From: Chrysopilus asiliformis
Lineage: Eukaryota; Arthropoda; Insecta; Diptera; Rhagionidae
Length of the DNA: 64,000 nucleotides
Assembly (NCBI GenBank): GCA_964034945.1
Contig: OZ035961.1
Coordinates: 88,554,124 to 88,618,123, forward strand
Direction: 5' to 3'
Under the pieces are notes generated by a model, which was not told the origin of the DNA, did not search any database, and worked only from the letters and a program-made list of their open reading frames with translations. Positions 24,331-37,032 of the stretch are shown here, in pieces. The position numbers and the translations under genes were made by a program. Position 1 is the stretch's first letter. Each line of letters opens with the position of its first letter.

Positions 24331-26164
24331 GCAACTACGTGTTTTTCAAAAGTTTTATAAATTTCTTAAATTGTTTTGTATTTTCCAGTTATTTAAAGCA
24401 TTTTGGCTAGTGTAAATCCTTAACTGAAAAAAAAGAAGGACTTTTAAACTGAATGAAGAAACCAATAAAGATTAATGTCTTTCACACAATCTTCTTTAAT
24501 TACGCATTCTTCTATTGACTATAATTACTTCAGAAATTATCTCCAGATATTTTATCGACATAATTTAATGAGAATCAAATTAATACTCCCACAGATATCC
24601 ATATTTATGACAAAAATAAACTTTTCCGTAAAACATTTCGAAAATATTTTCAGCACAAATGCTGTCCTACCTTTTGAGGAGTCCTGCACCTTTCCTCTCC
24701 AATCACCTCATATAGAAAATTCACAACTATAGGAACTTTTCTAATTGCCGAACACTCGGGCTGAACAGGAAAACTTTCAGCAATTTAATTACAAGGGACT
24801 ATTACGGGGAATCATGTATACATCGGAATGGAAAACGCAAAGCGAAATAAGCGGAGCTCGACATCTCAACCACATTCTCAATTGCAATGTCGTACAAAGT
24901 CCAGAGTTCCATACCATCGAATAAAATTAGAGAAGGAATTTCCATTACAAAACTTTGGCAAACAACTGTGTGGGATTTTGTGTAAACTTTTTTTTAACAT
25001 TACCGTAGCGATTTTTCTTTTTTCATGTTTTGCAGGTTGTTTCAAAGTTTGGCCTGATACAGTCGTCCTGGAAAAATCTGGGGAGACTGGATTTTTAAAA
25101 AAACGAGAAACTAAATGGAACATTATGAAGAAAATTTAAGAATAAAAATTATTTTTGAAGTACTAATAGCTTTGAGATCAAAATAAATTAAATTTATTTA
25201 TAATAAGGACATTTTTCTATTTTTTTTTCACCGAGATCCAAAGCAAACCACCTTTTTAAAGCACAGTTTTCATAAGAAAATGCAAATAAATCTCCACATA
25301 ACATCAAAGATTTTCGAACATTTTCAACTAAAGAGGTAGAAAAATATACAGCAAAACAATAAAAACACCATGATGGGTTGTTATTCTTCCACTTGACACT
25401 AATTTATCATCTGTTTTTGAAGATAAAATACAAACAAAATCCATTGAGTCATTTCTTATCGTTGAAAAATGCTTTAAATCAAACTTGTTGAGTAATATTT
25501 CCAAGTATAGTAAAAAAAAATATTTCCATCATTCCTTAAAGATTTATTGCTGCATAAAACTTATCTAAAAACTTTTGTTTTCCTTGAATCATCGACGCCC
25601 ACCAAAAATAGATTCTAAACAATTTATAAAACAATAACAGATTGTTGTACATGACACCCTTAATCTAGGCGTAGGAATTTTACGGATATTTTATAAAATA
25701 TTTACGGACACAATTTTGAAACGAAACGGCTTTAATATTACAAATCCCAATTATGCCAGTTGCGCTAATGCCTAAACAGCTCACGGGTCATATTCCCGTG
25801 ACACAAACAGGACAAATTTTAGACAAAGTTTGTCTCCCGGGATTTGTCAGCTCCGAGTAAATTGTATGCTGCACGTTTAGCGGCTTAATTGCGATGCCAA
25901 GTTAGAAACTTATTTTCCCCGGAAGAAGGAACAGGAAGGAAGCCGGTTAGACTGTATTACTTTCTCCAGTGGCTGTAAATCAAACTAAATGTAAGCCCAT
26001 AATCGATTAAAGTCTTCTGCGAACATAACAACCTCAAACTTTTAGCATCATTTCGTTTCTGATGGTTGCAAGATTATCCTTACCTACACTGAGAAAAAAA
26101 AATCCATAGTAATATTTGCATTTCGCATTGTAAATTTCAGCTATGTAAATTTGTCATGTAAACA

Positions 26165-27270
26165 TAACAAAAGCTATAATTGTCAATTTGGCAATTATTG
26201 AAAACCCGTATGGTGATATGACATTGTTCGAAGTTTAAGTGAACGGCGAACAGTTGTATCAAAATTCCACTTTGAAGTCAAACTTTTCAATAAGATTTTT
26301 TTGCAATTTATTCCAATCGGATTTTGATGTATGGGAGTTTTATGTAGAATCATATCCTAAATAACTTTTGTTCTTGCACATTTTGATAAGATGCACCGTT
26401 TTCGAGATATGTGCAAAAAACGTTTTAGTTCGTATGGGGGTACACCCCCTAATGGTCCATCTTTTCCCGTTACCGAACTTAGCCTTGCATTTTACAAAAA
26501 ACGAATTTGCGTAAAATTTGAAGTCTCTAGCTCAATCCGTGAGCCCGCAATCCGCGCCACAGACGGACGGACATGCACAATTCAGTTTTTTATACCCGTG
26601 TGGTGAAACCAAAGGGTATATTAACTTTGCCTTACCGTTGTAATGCCAAGATCCCGTCATCACCCACAAAAATGAATTACACCAGTGTGTTTAGAATGAT
26701 AAAAATAATTAATTTTTGCATGTCCGTCCGTTTGTCCGTCCGTCTGTCCGTCCGTCTGTCCGTCCGTACGTCCGTCTGTGGCGCGGATTGCGGTCGCACG
26801 GATTGAGCTAGAGACTTGAAATTTTACGCAGATTCGTTTTTCGTAAAATGCAAGGCAAGTTCGTTAATGGGCAAAAATGGACCATTAGGGGGGTACCCCC
26901 CATAGGAACGAAGATGTTTTTCGCGAATATCTCAAAAACTGTGCATCCTATCAAAAAAGTGCAAGAACAAAAGTTATTCAGGATATTATTCTACATAAAA
27001 CTCCCATACATCAAAATCCGATTGGAATAAATTTTAAGAAATCTTTTTGAAAAGTTTGACTTCAAAGAGGAATTTTGATACAACTGTTCAAATTTTGATA
27101 CGAATATCACCATACGGGTTTTAATAATTGCCAGATTGGTAATTATAGCTTTTGTTATGTTTTTTATCATTCTAAACAGACTGGTGTAATTCATTTTAGT
27201 GTGTGATGACGGGATCTTGGCGTTACAAACGGTAAGGCAAATCTAATATACCCTTTGGTTTCACCATACA
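26165..27270. repeat. Cluster of inverted copies of the GGTGAAACCAAAGGG element
   Basis: 26165-26600 is one copy in plus orientation. 26604-27160 is another in minus orientation. 27162-27265 repeats the terminal ~100 bp in plus orientation, so 26604-27265 is bounded by ~100-bp inverted repeats (GGTGAAACCAAAGGGTATAT ... ATATACCCTTTGGTTTCACC). A (GTCC GTCT)n microsatellite sits at 26718-26780. A third, simpler copy is at 53030-53580. There is no transposase ORF. Confidence 0.8.
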
Positions 27271-27758
27271 AAGGTGGAAATCAAAATTTTAATAGGACTT
27301 CTATTGTTGGGGTCCCGTACTGTTTTTGGGGCCTCGATATGTATCTTGGGCCCAGAAAACTTCTTTTAATCTAATACAAAGCACTAGAAACGGGGGATCC
27401 ATGACAGTATCGCCTAAAAATTAGCGTCGTTTTTTTTAAAAAGTATAATTAATAGGCAAAAAAATTGAGGCCGGTCTTAGGCCACATTATTTAGGTGTAG
27501 AAAGATCTGTTATCTGGATATTTAAAGCTGTAAGAGTGGATATTTAAATTTCGTAACCGACTTTTATGCTGCAAAAACCTCGTTTTTTAAATTTTAACCC
27601 TTTTTCTGATAGATTTTTCTCATATCTTGGTTTAAAAAAATTAAAAAAAAACTCCGAAAAGTTTTAAACATATTTGTCATTCACTGCGATGCGATGCATA
27701 ATGGATTATGCGATGCATAATGGACCGAGTGAATAAAATCTAGCAAATGCTTTAACTA

Positions 27759-28339
27759 CACTCTCGAAAAAATCCGGGGACGAATTAACTCCGCCTGAAA
27801 ACATAGCTAAAAGTGTAACACCGTAGCACGGAGTTATTTTTACATTTGTATTTTACGGAGCTAAATATTCAATTTAACACCGTTTTGACCTAAATTTTAA
27901 ATGAACTCCGAAAAGGAGTCAAAAATTCACTACAACTCCTTTTAGGAGTTTTTTAATTGTAAAGGGTGTTCACGTTTAGAAGAGGCTTGCCAATTGGCTT
28001 AAACAGCCTATTGGGAAGGCAAATGGTTTACAATTCGAGAGAGGTCCCGTGTTCGAGTCCCGGCAGAGACATGTAAGAAAAGTTTTTTAACAAGTAATAT
28101 TAACTTTGGAAACACGAAAAAAAAACTGAAAACATCTCAAATGCTTGCAAAAAAAAGAGAATTTGTGAGGTTTTTTTTTCTTGGTAAATAAATTGGTTTA
28201 ACACCGAAAAATGGTTAAAAATTAACACCCATAAGGAATTGTTGTGAACTCCTAGCCCGGTGCTCGATTTTCTCCAATAGGTGATGGACTCCCTCAAACT
28301 CCCTTTCGGTGCGTAATCGACTCCATTTTTTCGAGAGTG
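27759..28339 (+). mobile_element. 581-bp TA-flanked MITE with tRNA-like core, copy 1
   Basis: TIR CACTCTCGAAAAAAT at the left with its inverse ATTTTTTCGAGAGTG at the right, flanked by TA on both sides, as for Tc1/mariner insertions. The inside has repeated ACTCC/GGAGT words and, at about 27985-28075, a tRNA-like segment. There is no transposase. A second copy in inverse orientation lies at 46556-47134; in the ~300 bp compared by eye they differ at only about one position in twenty-five. Confidence 0.88.
27985..28075 (+). other. tRNA-like segment inside the MITE
   Basis: Contains an A-box-like TGGCTTAAACAG and a B-box-like TGTTCGAGTCCC. Between them a 4-bp stem closes a 7-base loop ATTGGGA, which would place TGG (Pro) as anticodon. 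The acceptor ends do not pair and the T stem has a mismatch, so it is a tRNA relic or SINE-like head rather than a working tRNA gene. Confidence 0.45.
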
Positions 28340-29883
28340 TAGGAATTCATCAAATTTGGAATTTTGTACTAAAATGTGCCAATCTGCTAGTAAAAGCTTT
28401 TACTAGATTTTTATTCACTCAGCCTAATGTAAAAAAAAAATCTTCACGAGAATACCATTAACCTTTTTTTGTGTGTAGCTTTGAATATTCTTTGGCACGA
28501 AATAGAATCCATCTATAAGACTAAGCATCTTTCTAATATCAAAGACATCTGGGTTGATACATGATCTCGACTAAAATTTCTCTGGGGATGATATCGATTA
28601 AAATTGAGCACAATTTTATTCATTCACCTTTAAGTCCTATACTATAGACAGTCTGTAGCCCTGTCTATACGCTTATCGTTGTCAAAACAAATAGAATATG
28701 CCCCAAGAGGATTCTCGATGTGTCCTTGCTTCTCGGCCATTTACAATTTTAAATGGTTAGAAAAATCCTTTTACTATATTTGCTAATGGAGAAATGAACT
28801 AAATCGTTTTTAAGGCAGGGGTGACTTTCTTATCTGCCTTTGAAAGCTATTCCTTCTGTATTTCTATTAGGCTATACTAGCTCTTGGCTTCGTTCTGATT
28901 TCTTACAAATAGTAAAGTAAATGTTAATAAATGATTTCAGGATGAAATGGAAAAGGATTTCATCACCACAACTTTTACTACACATTTTTGTAGCTTGCTT
29001 GAGTACGTGTGAATATTTGCCATGAATTGAAACACATTTGCCAGTTTGATAATGTGATGCGATAGGAAAAGGATCTGAAAGGGTAACAAAGATATGGCAC
29101 AAATATTCCAGGATACAGGAAAACTCGAAATGACCGTTTCTGGTCTACAATCATCTGGAATTGAATTGGAGTCCTTCTTCTTTCGAGCCTCTAACACACA
29201 TCCCGTGTCTTAAAGTAAAAGTGAATGTTGACTGAATAAGTCGTAGAGTGAGGTCTGCTATTTACCTAAAAAGATGAAAGTAGAATTATTATGTCATTTG
29301 CACCCGATTGTATATGTTTTCACGTCTGTTGCTGCCAGATCCTTGGCTAGGACTTCTTTTGCACAAAAGGCAAACTCTTGCAACCCTCCCTGGCCAATGT
29401 TGTTTTTAGCCGCCTTGATATTTTCATGAAAGAAGGATGCTTAAGGCATTCAAGTGGGTTAATAGCGCATACTTGGTACCTTCATGAAAGATCCTTGAGA
29501 AGGTGAAGAACTCATTTTATAGATGGTGGATATGAACACTAAATGGGCTTTAACATTGCCTTAATTCGCTGGATATTTTCTCTTTATTACCATTTACATA
29601 GTTTTTTTTCGAAAACTTTTTTTTGTGGAGGGGTAGTCAATTTTATTATATCTGAACTTACTACGGTGTATAAAAATAACTGCTAGTATACAAACAAATT
29701 AAATATGGCGACAATAATAAAAAAAAATTATCGTTTACTAAATACAAGAACGTTATTTAGGAAAACCAAATAGGAAATGTCTATAAACAAATATAACAAA
29801 AAATCAATTTTGTGAAATAGTGTAGACAAGATAAAATAAAATAAAAAAACATAAGAAAACCTACAATTTCCAGGGAGCAATCT

Positions 29884-30807
29884 ATACTCTATATGATGAT
29901 AGACAAAATGTTTATTTAAAAAAAATCCTTTTGTGTGGACGACGACAGGAGGAATGGTCCAATTGAATTTTAATGTATGGAAGAGTTATGTAAAATCTTA
30001 TTTTAAACATCTTTTGTCTTTATGTTTTTTCCATAAGACTAACCATTTTCGAGAAAATTGTAAAAAACTGTTTCGTTTGTATTGGGGAGGGGGAAGGAAT
30101 GGTCCGATTATGCCCGTTAAGAACTTAGCCTTGCCGCATGCACAAAATGCAACTGAACAAAATTTCAAGCCTTTAGCACCGTGGTTCCCAAACTGGTGGG
30201 CGTGGGGCTACGGTTAGGGGGACGTGAAGCAATTTCAACCGCGCCCCCCTTGGGGGGCGTAGAGCTACGGACGGTAGTCGTGAAGAAATTTGAAATTAAC
30301 ATTTCAAGATATTGTTCTCGTCTTGTCTAATAAAAACAAAGCAGCGTTGCAGACTTAACCTGGAAAGTGATCTCCGGTGTGCTCTGTCAAACATCAGACC
30401 TAATATTCAGATTTTAGTGAAAGAAAAACAGTGTCACCCATCCCATTAATTTTCTATTTTTTCAGTTTTTTTTTTGTAGAAAATAGGGAAATAAATAATT
30501 GAAATGAACAGTAAAAGTGTGTGTGGATTTTTAACTCAAAATATTAGAATAGAACCACGGAGGTTTGACAGGTTTTCAAAAAAGGGGGAGGCGTCAGCTG
30601 TTTGATAAGTGTTCAAGGGGGGCGTCAACTGAAAAAGTTTGGGAGCCACTGCTTTAGCACAATCATTTCGAAAGTTATGGTGTTCAAAGATGGACGGGCA
30701 ATCAAATACGCTGGTATCGTTCATTTTTGTGTCTGCCGATTAGTTCGATGCGTTACAAACGTTATAATAAATCTAATATACTTCTATATCATTCTCATAT
30801 AGAGTAT
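29884..30807. mobile_element. Repeat family C copy, split by a hAT element
   Basis: Ends in inverted ATACTCTATATGA / TCATATAGAGTAT. The body carries AATGGTCC, TTTTCGAGAAAATTG, AACTTAGCCTTG and CATTTTTGTGTCTG words shared with 41767-42530. A 473-bp hAT-like element interrupts it at 30179-30651. A further partial inverted copy follows at about 30870-31010. Confidence 0.65.
30179..30651. mobile_element. 473-bp non-autonomous hAT element with 8-bp TSD
   Basis: The left terminus CCGTGGTTCCCAAACT and right terminus AGTTTGGGAGCCACTG are inverted repeats of the CAGNGGTTCCCAAAC type common in hAT elements. CTTTAGCA is duplicated exactly on both sides (30171-30178 and 30652-30659). Removing the element and one duplication restores a continuous family C repeat. 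There is no transposase ORF. Confidence 0.93.
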
Positions 30808-33203
30808 AATTAAGAGCATATTTTCGTAAAAAAAAGTTTATATGGCTATCAGCTAAAAAGTATATTTAAACTCTATATGAGAATCATATATTGTAGTAAT
30901 ATATAAGATTTAGTAAACCGTTTATAACACATCGAACCAATCATCGGACACAAAAATGAACGACACCAGGGTGTTTGCCATGCCAAAAGATCTTGATTTC
31001 CGCTAATGGAAATTTGCATAAGCATTTATTTGCATAAGCATTAAAGAAAGTAAAAAAAATTCAATTCTTCAAAAAATTAACAAATTTCAGCAACAAATTG
31101 AAAGTTAAAACGAAAACAATTGAAAGTTAAAACGAAAAAAACTGAGAAAAACTCAAAGAAACAACGAAAACATTTTAAACTTTTGTACCTTGAGGGCAAA
31201 TGCTAACTTTTCTGATTCTGTCAACTGAATATTAAATTTATCTCTTACTATAAGAACTTTTTTAAAAAAAAAACCGTCATTCTTCCACGAAAAAACCGCC
31301 ATAGAAATGAAAATTATTTTAACGAATTTTTTAAACGAGATGATTCCGACACCCGTCCTAATAGAATCCTCCTATCTTCCTATTTATCAGGAAATTTTAT
31401 TTCCTAGAAAAAACAGCGACCGTAAAACTCAGGTGTACGGAAAATTCAAATGATGTCCATTTGGGACAAACGAAAAAAAAATCCAGTATAAATATTGGTC
31501 ACTTTTTTATCGTAAATCCAAGGTGAACGATGACTGAATGTGGGTGTAGATTACATGCTCAGCCCCAGAAAAAAATGAAAATCCCTTAAATCCCGAAGGC
31601 ATAAACATGGAGATAGGTTAGCCGGAGCAGACCATTTTTCCAAAGGACATTCATGTGTAAAAAAGGATGGGGACCGCGTTCGAAATCAAGCGACTTGAGG
31701 TCATGGATAAAATATTCACATCGAGGGTTGTTAAGTGATACCCTGGGCCAGTCCCAGTTGGGTTTCAGGTCTCCAAAGCCGAATTTGAATAAAAAAAATG
31801 TCCTTCGTTAAAGTTGAGAAGTGCTAGAAATTAAGCAAAGGGATGAGAAATTTAAATGAAAGAACTTAAAAATGCTAATGTGAAAACTAAAATAACCTAC
31901 ACACTCTCATGGAAGATTAATAAGGGATGAACGAAGATTCATCTTCCGTACCGCTGAATATCCTTTTCAGTTCAACATCAACCTATTTTCAAAAATCACA
32001 GCCATACATTGTGACCTCTTTTCTTATGTGCGGATGCTGATGATGGTGGGAAGGAAAAGTATGGTGAAAACACCGGCAATAAAAGCTAAAGTACGAAATT
32101 ACTATAGGGACATGGTTGCGTGGGCGCTGCGCTGATACTATGGCAGGAGTTTCCTGGAAAGAAATCCAAAGGAGAACAAAATGTGGGTGACTGAGTTACG
32201 TAACGTTGCCACTGTTTGGATGCTTCAAGTGTATTTTCGTCAGGAGTACGTGAAGCACTTGAGTTTGTGCTTTTATCCAGCAAAACAAGGAAAAATAAAA
32301 ATAATCTAGTAACTTCCTATTTTATCCTTCTTCCCTACGAAAAGTACTTAACTTATGAACACACGTACATATACAGACAACGTATTTCAGGAAAATATGT
32401 GCCAATTCTTTGGGGATAAAATTAGTTAAGGTGAGGATCTTTGGCAAAACATCACGAATCCATCGGCCATGGATACAACCTGAATGAAAAAAAAACATTT
32501 TTTTATCTTTAAGGATGGGAATGTGTTCGTTTGTCACTGAAGATAAAATGCATAGTGAGCATTGTTAATAGCCGGGAACACATCATGGTTTCCATGTCAG
32601 AAACAGGAAGTTCTGGTGGAAAAATCCAACAACAAAAAAAAAACTTCACAAAGTTTAAATTAACGGGACAGAATCAGAAATTTTGTCTGGTAGAAAAGAA
32701 GATAAAAAGCGAAATATTCATTCATTTCATGGGGCTTCATTTGTTTGGTTAGGATGCAAAGTTGTTATCGTTATTTAAGCAGAATACAGAAATAAGGATT
32801 GTAAAAAATGAACTTTACGGTGCGTTAAGTTTACAAAGCGATTTTAAAGCTTTAGGGCAGCGGTTCATTTTCCAGAATTTTTCCCTAATTCGGATGTTTT
32901 CAGTGTTTAATATCTTAAAAGTTCTATGGCTGTATCTGCTTTCTGACAACATTCGCGAATTTCATAATTGAATTTTTCATAGAATAAATTACGTTCGTAA
33001 AGAATTTTTTTGCCAGCCCCCTTCTTTCTCTCCAAAAATACTCGACGAATTCCGTTGAAAACGAATTCCAAAAGATATTTTTGTTATTTTAATTAAATCT
33101 TTAAAATATCTTTATTTGAAAAGGACCGATTATGTACTCGTATAACAACAAGATTGTTTTGAATTACGTTGCTATTTTTTGTTAGATACAAAGCTGGAAT
33201 AAT

Positions 33204-33419
33204 CACCCTTATTCTGGGGTTGCCACAATCCGTATAGTGATTTTGACACAAAATATGATAGTTTTTCAGTGATTTTTCCGTGATAAATTAAATGCTAAGT
33301 TTTTCAAATCTCACTTCAGATAGGTACAGGGCAGGGGGAATTATACTGTAAAAATATGAAAATATTGTAACCGAGTTGTGACTAGTCATCGGTCACTGAT
33401 AGTCGGCAGAATAAGGCCC
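33204..33419. mobile_element. Degenerate copy of the CAGCCYTATTCTGG element
   Basis: The left CACCCTTATTCTGG and right CAGAATAAGGCCC are inverse of each other with mismatches. The right side contains GAGTTGTGACTAGTCA, also found near the ends of 42983-43607. Both flanks read AAT, a possible 3-bp duplication. Confidence 0.5.
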
Positions 33420-36195
33420 AATATTTCATATTGTCTCGGATTCACGTAAAAATAATATTAAATACAAAAAAAATACCAATTAAATTGCAAAATATACTCG
33501 GCTGCGGCTGAGGGTTGCTTTAAATCATATTTTTGTCGTCTGCGGCGTATTTTTACTTAAATTTTTCCAATATCCATTAAATTTGCCTTTAAAAAGTATA
33601 ACAAAAATGGAGTTCCTCTTGGCTCGGACCTGTCAACCTAAATAGTTGGGTCAGATTCTGTTTGGAAAATTCGCCTGCGGTCCATATTTATTGAATGTTT
33701 TTCTTCCGGATTTTTTCCGGAAACTTTTGGTTCTGTTGCAGGCTATCCTCCTTCTCCTTTTCCCCTCTCCCATTGAACATTGCTCATCTTAGCCCGGTTT
33801 GACAATAATTATGGTCAATTATATCCCGATAGTGAACAATCAAACTTTTGGCACGGGACCTGAAAACCAACTTTTTAGGTTTTGTGCTAAAAGTGTTTAG
33901 CAGAATTCACATTTCACTCACAGCAAAAATTGTTTTAATTAAGTTTTGAATAATCGTTAAAGTTTTCTTGGTAAAGTACTTTCAGTACTTTCTCGCTTTT
34001 TTAGTAAAAATTTTCAACAAGTGAGATTAACCACTCAACAATTTTTAACCTAATTTCTTTGTTTTACATCAAAGCGAAGTCCTTCTTCCATTCAACATTT
34101 CGCAAATCTTCTGCTGAAATATCTAGCCTTGCAAACCACTATCCTTTTTTAAGAGATATTTTCCATCGCTACTGCTGGTCAATGACCTGAGAAGTCACGT
34201 TTTTCATCAACCGAATACCAAATGCGATCTACTTACCGACGAGGGTTTTCTACTCAAAACTTTTCGGCGTTGTAAATAAATTTTCTGGGAAAGTCTTCAA
34301 ACTTTCACCAAAGTTAGTTATTTCTTCGCAATTGAGGCGAAAAATGAAACTTTTCCTGTTTTTTGCAAAACGGGGAACTTTTTTTTATACACTTGAGTTT
34401 TTCGCAACAAATTTTTTGCCCGCTTCAAATCTAATTATCAAATTAAAAATTAACAGGAAAAACTTTCAAATGTTTAATTTTTAACTGAATTTGCAAGTAT
34501 TAAACGTTTTTCTCTGTGAATTTAAATGGGAAATGCAATATAAATAGTACAAATGGGAGTTGAAAATAAGGAAAACAAAATCAGTGTGATGATCTGGAGC
34601 TTTTTAAAAACAGTAGAAACAAAAAACTATAAATTTTGTTATCGCCATAGAAGTGAAAAGCAAATCTAATCTTTGTGTAGTCACAAATGAGAGAGATTTT
34701 CCTATGTTTCTAAGTGGTTTTTTATATGACAAAGAACAACATCGTTTCGAAAACTTTTTAGAAAATTTTCCATCTTGTTTTCTCAAGCTAAATCAAATAA
34801 AAGATTAAACAGAAGAGGGAAAAAAGCGTACTGAAACATAAGTAAATACAAAGGATGCCAACAAAAACTCAAGAGAAATGGCAATGGAATAATTTCTTCT
34901 AGCCTGAAAATAACTTCTTTACTTGTGACTTGGCATGTTTTGTCATTTCTAATCTAAATCTAAGGCTAAGAAGAGTTTGGAGTTTTTAGCACTACCAGGC
35001 AGGCATCACTAAACATTGAAAGCTTTGTCACAACGAATATTCGACGATGGCTTTGATTTGATGGAAAAAAAGCAGTTAAAACAAACAAAATATGGAGAAA
35101 CAAACAAGGAAATAGCAAATATATACAAAAAACACCATCTATATATTGACATTTCAAGTCAACTCCATTGGATGGGAAAGGGGTTGGAGCCACCCCACAG
35201 CCGCTCTGAAAAAGTCTTCATCATATCACCCCCCATATCCAAGACATGAATTCCACGAATTCTATTTCCCGCAGCAACCGTGAAAGATAAGATCTCTGAA
35301 AATGCGTATAAAAGACGACGAGTTTTATGGTTAAAGGTGGAAGGGGGCTGTGATGGAATACACCTTACTTATCGTCGTTAAGATGCGTGTTGTTGTGTTA
35401 ATTTTGGCTCGTCAACACCTTGGTGGCTGGCATCGATCGAGTATCATTTTGAGGCACCTACTGCAAATTACTGAATAAGATGAGGTCTAATCTCAGTCAT
35501 AAACGCCAACACATTTCGGATCCAATGGACAAAAGAAGCTTCCCAGCCTCTCCTAGGTACTGCTACTTTTCGCTTTTTGATTCGCATGTTCCGACAAAAG
35601 CAGCAAAAAGTTTTTCACCCTTTAATATGAAAGCGAAGAAGCTTTTGATTGCTTTTCACAAACTACGCAGATGCATTGGATGCTGAGTGAGATTTGCGAG
35701 AAAACTTTCTCCCAAAGAGAACCGATTTTCCTCGGGAAATCTGGGGTTGATTTGGGCGGCAATTGGAAAAAACGGGAATATACGTTCTGCAGCATCCTAG
35801 ATTGAAGTTGTATTGGAACTCATAGTTTTCCAGTTAAGCTTAGCTGATAACCGTTGTTTGTATACAGGGATTCGGTAGGGAATATCAGTGGGACAAGCGG
35901 ATGAAGGAGTTCCGGTTTTTAAGGGATGCGTAGAGATATTTCTGGGGCATCATTCATGTTATCAAATCGTTGATGCTTGGTATGGAAGTTTTTGCGTAAT
36001 GCTAGTAATATCTTTTCGTGAACATGACTATCCGGTTTTGCTGTCAACGTTGCCAGGCAGTGAAAATTTGAAATTTTGTCTAATATAGTAGATTTGAAAA
36101 CAATAAACTGATTTTGCGGAGAATAATGTAATTCCGCAGGAAAATAGTTTTTGTTCGAATTTTCCGGAATTTTTCTTAACGGAAAATCTTTTTAT

Positions 36196-36330
36196 TAAAA
36201 GCTTTTATTTAGCTTGCCATCGTGCCCGTCTGTCCCTCAGGGTCTAATCTTGTAATCTAATTTTGACCCACTTTCACTCATCCGATTGACTTGCAATTTT
36301 GCACACTACTTCGTCCCTGTAAGGATTAGA
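36196..36330 (+). repeat. Dispersed repeat family A, copy 3 (short)
   Basis: AAAGCTTTTATTTAGCTTG, GTCTGTCCCTCAGGGTC, TTGTAATCTAATTTTGACCC, CACTCATCCGATTGACTTG. It is truncated, ending in CTTCGTCCCTGTAAGGATTAG. It is followed by a small duplication of AGCACTAGAAAATGTCC-like sequence. Confidence 0.7.
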
Positions 36331-36774
36331 AAATGTCCGAGCACTAGAAAATGTCCAAGCACACAAAAATGCGTTTTTGTCAAATACAGGCTTTGCAGCG
36401 AACCCTGTTTTGCCTTGGGGTGTCTCTGGTCGAAATCCTTTCTAAAACAAGAATTTTTGAATGTCCCGTAGTTCGCTTTTTATGGTAAAACAACCTGGAT
36501 AAGCCGAACAAATTTTTCTGGTTGCATGCGACTCCAGCTTATGCAGGTTGCACTGTACCAACATTTAATTTATGTCGATTGGACCGGATAACTGTTTAGA
36601 TTCGATTTTTTTGCACACCTTCTAATTTTACATAGTTTGGAAATAAAATTACTGGTTTTAATTTTAACACATATTTTATTTTAATAAAATTGAAATCACT
36701 TACAAAAAGTGAACATTCCTAAAAATTCTGATGTGACCACAAGGTGTGGAAAAATAAACTGAGTGTATTTAACA

Positions 36775-37032
36775 ATATCGACTCCTCCGTGCAAGACTAT
36801 CGTATCTCTCTCGAGCTGTCGAAATTTTGACATTTTTTAAGTAAGATAAAACCAAATTTTAGACAAATTGGGACAAATTTTAGTTTTTTTTACTAAAATT
36901 GTTCAATCTGCAATTGTGAATCGTTAACATCTCAAAAAAGTTAACGAGTTTTATTTTTTAGTGAATTCAAAATTCAACATTGAAGAATGTCGTAAGTTAA
37001 GTTACGATAGCCTTGCACGGAAGCGTCGATAT
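36775..37032. mobile_element. 258-bp foldback/TIR element
   Basis: ATATCGACTCCTCCGTGCAA at the left matches the reverse complement of TTGCACGGAAGCGTCGATAT at the right. The inverted repeat spans about 30 bp with three mismatches, running on through CTATCGTA. The inside is AT-rich and non-coding. Confidence 0.7.

Larger units (their letters stand above)
27727..28420. mobile_element. Outer inverted repeat enclosing the TA-flanked element
   Basis: GAGTGAATAAAATCTAG at 27727-27743 is mirrored by CTAGATTTTTATTCACTC at 28403-28420, and both are followed inward by AAA/GCTTT-type sequence. The inner MITE 27759-28339 therefore seems to have inserted into a small older foldback element. Confidence 0.6.

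Noticed and set aside
27985..28075. Functional tRNA-Pro gene
   Set aside because: Acceptor strands do not pair, the T stem has a mismatch, and it lies inside a MITE present in two copies.
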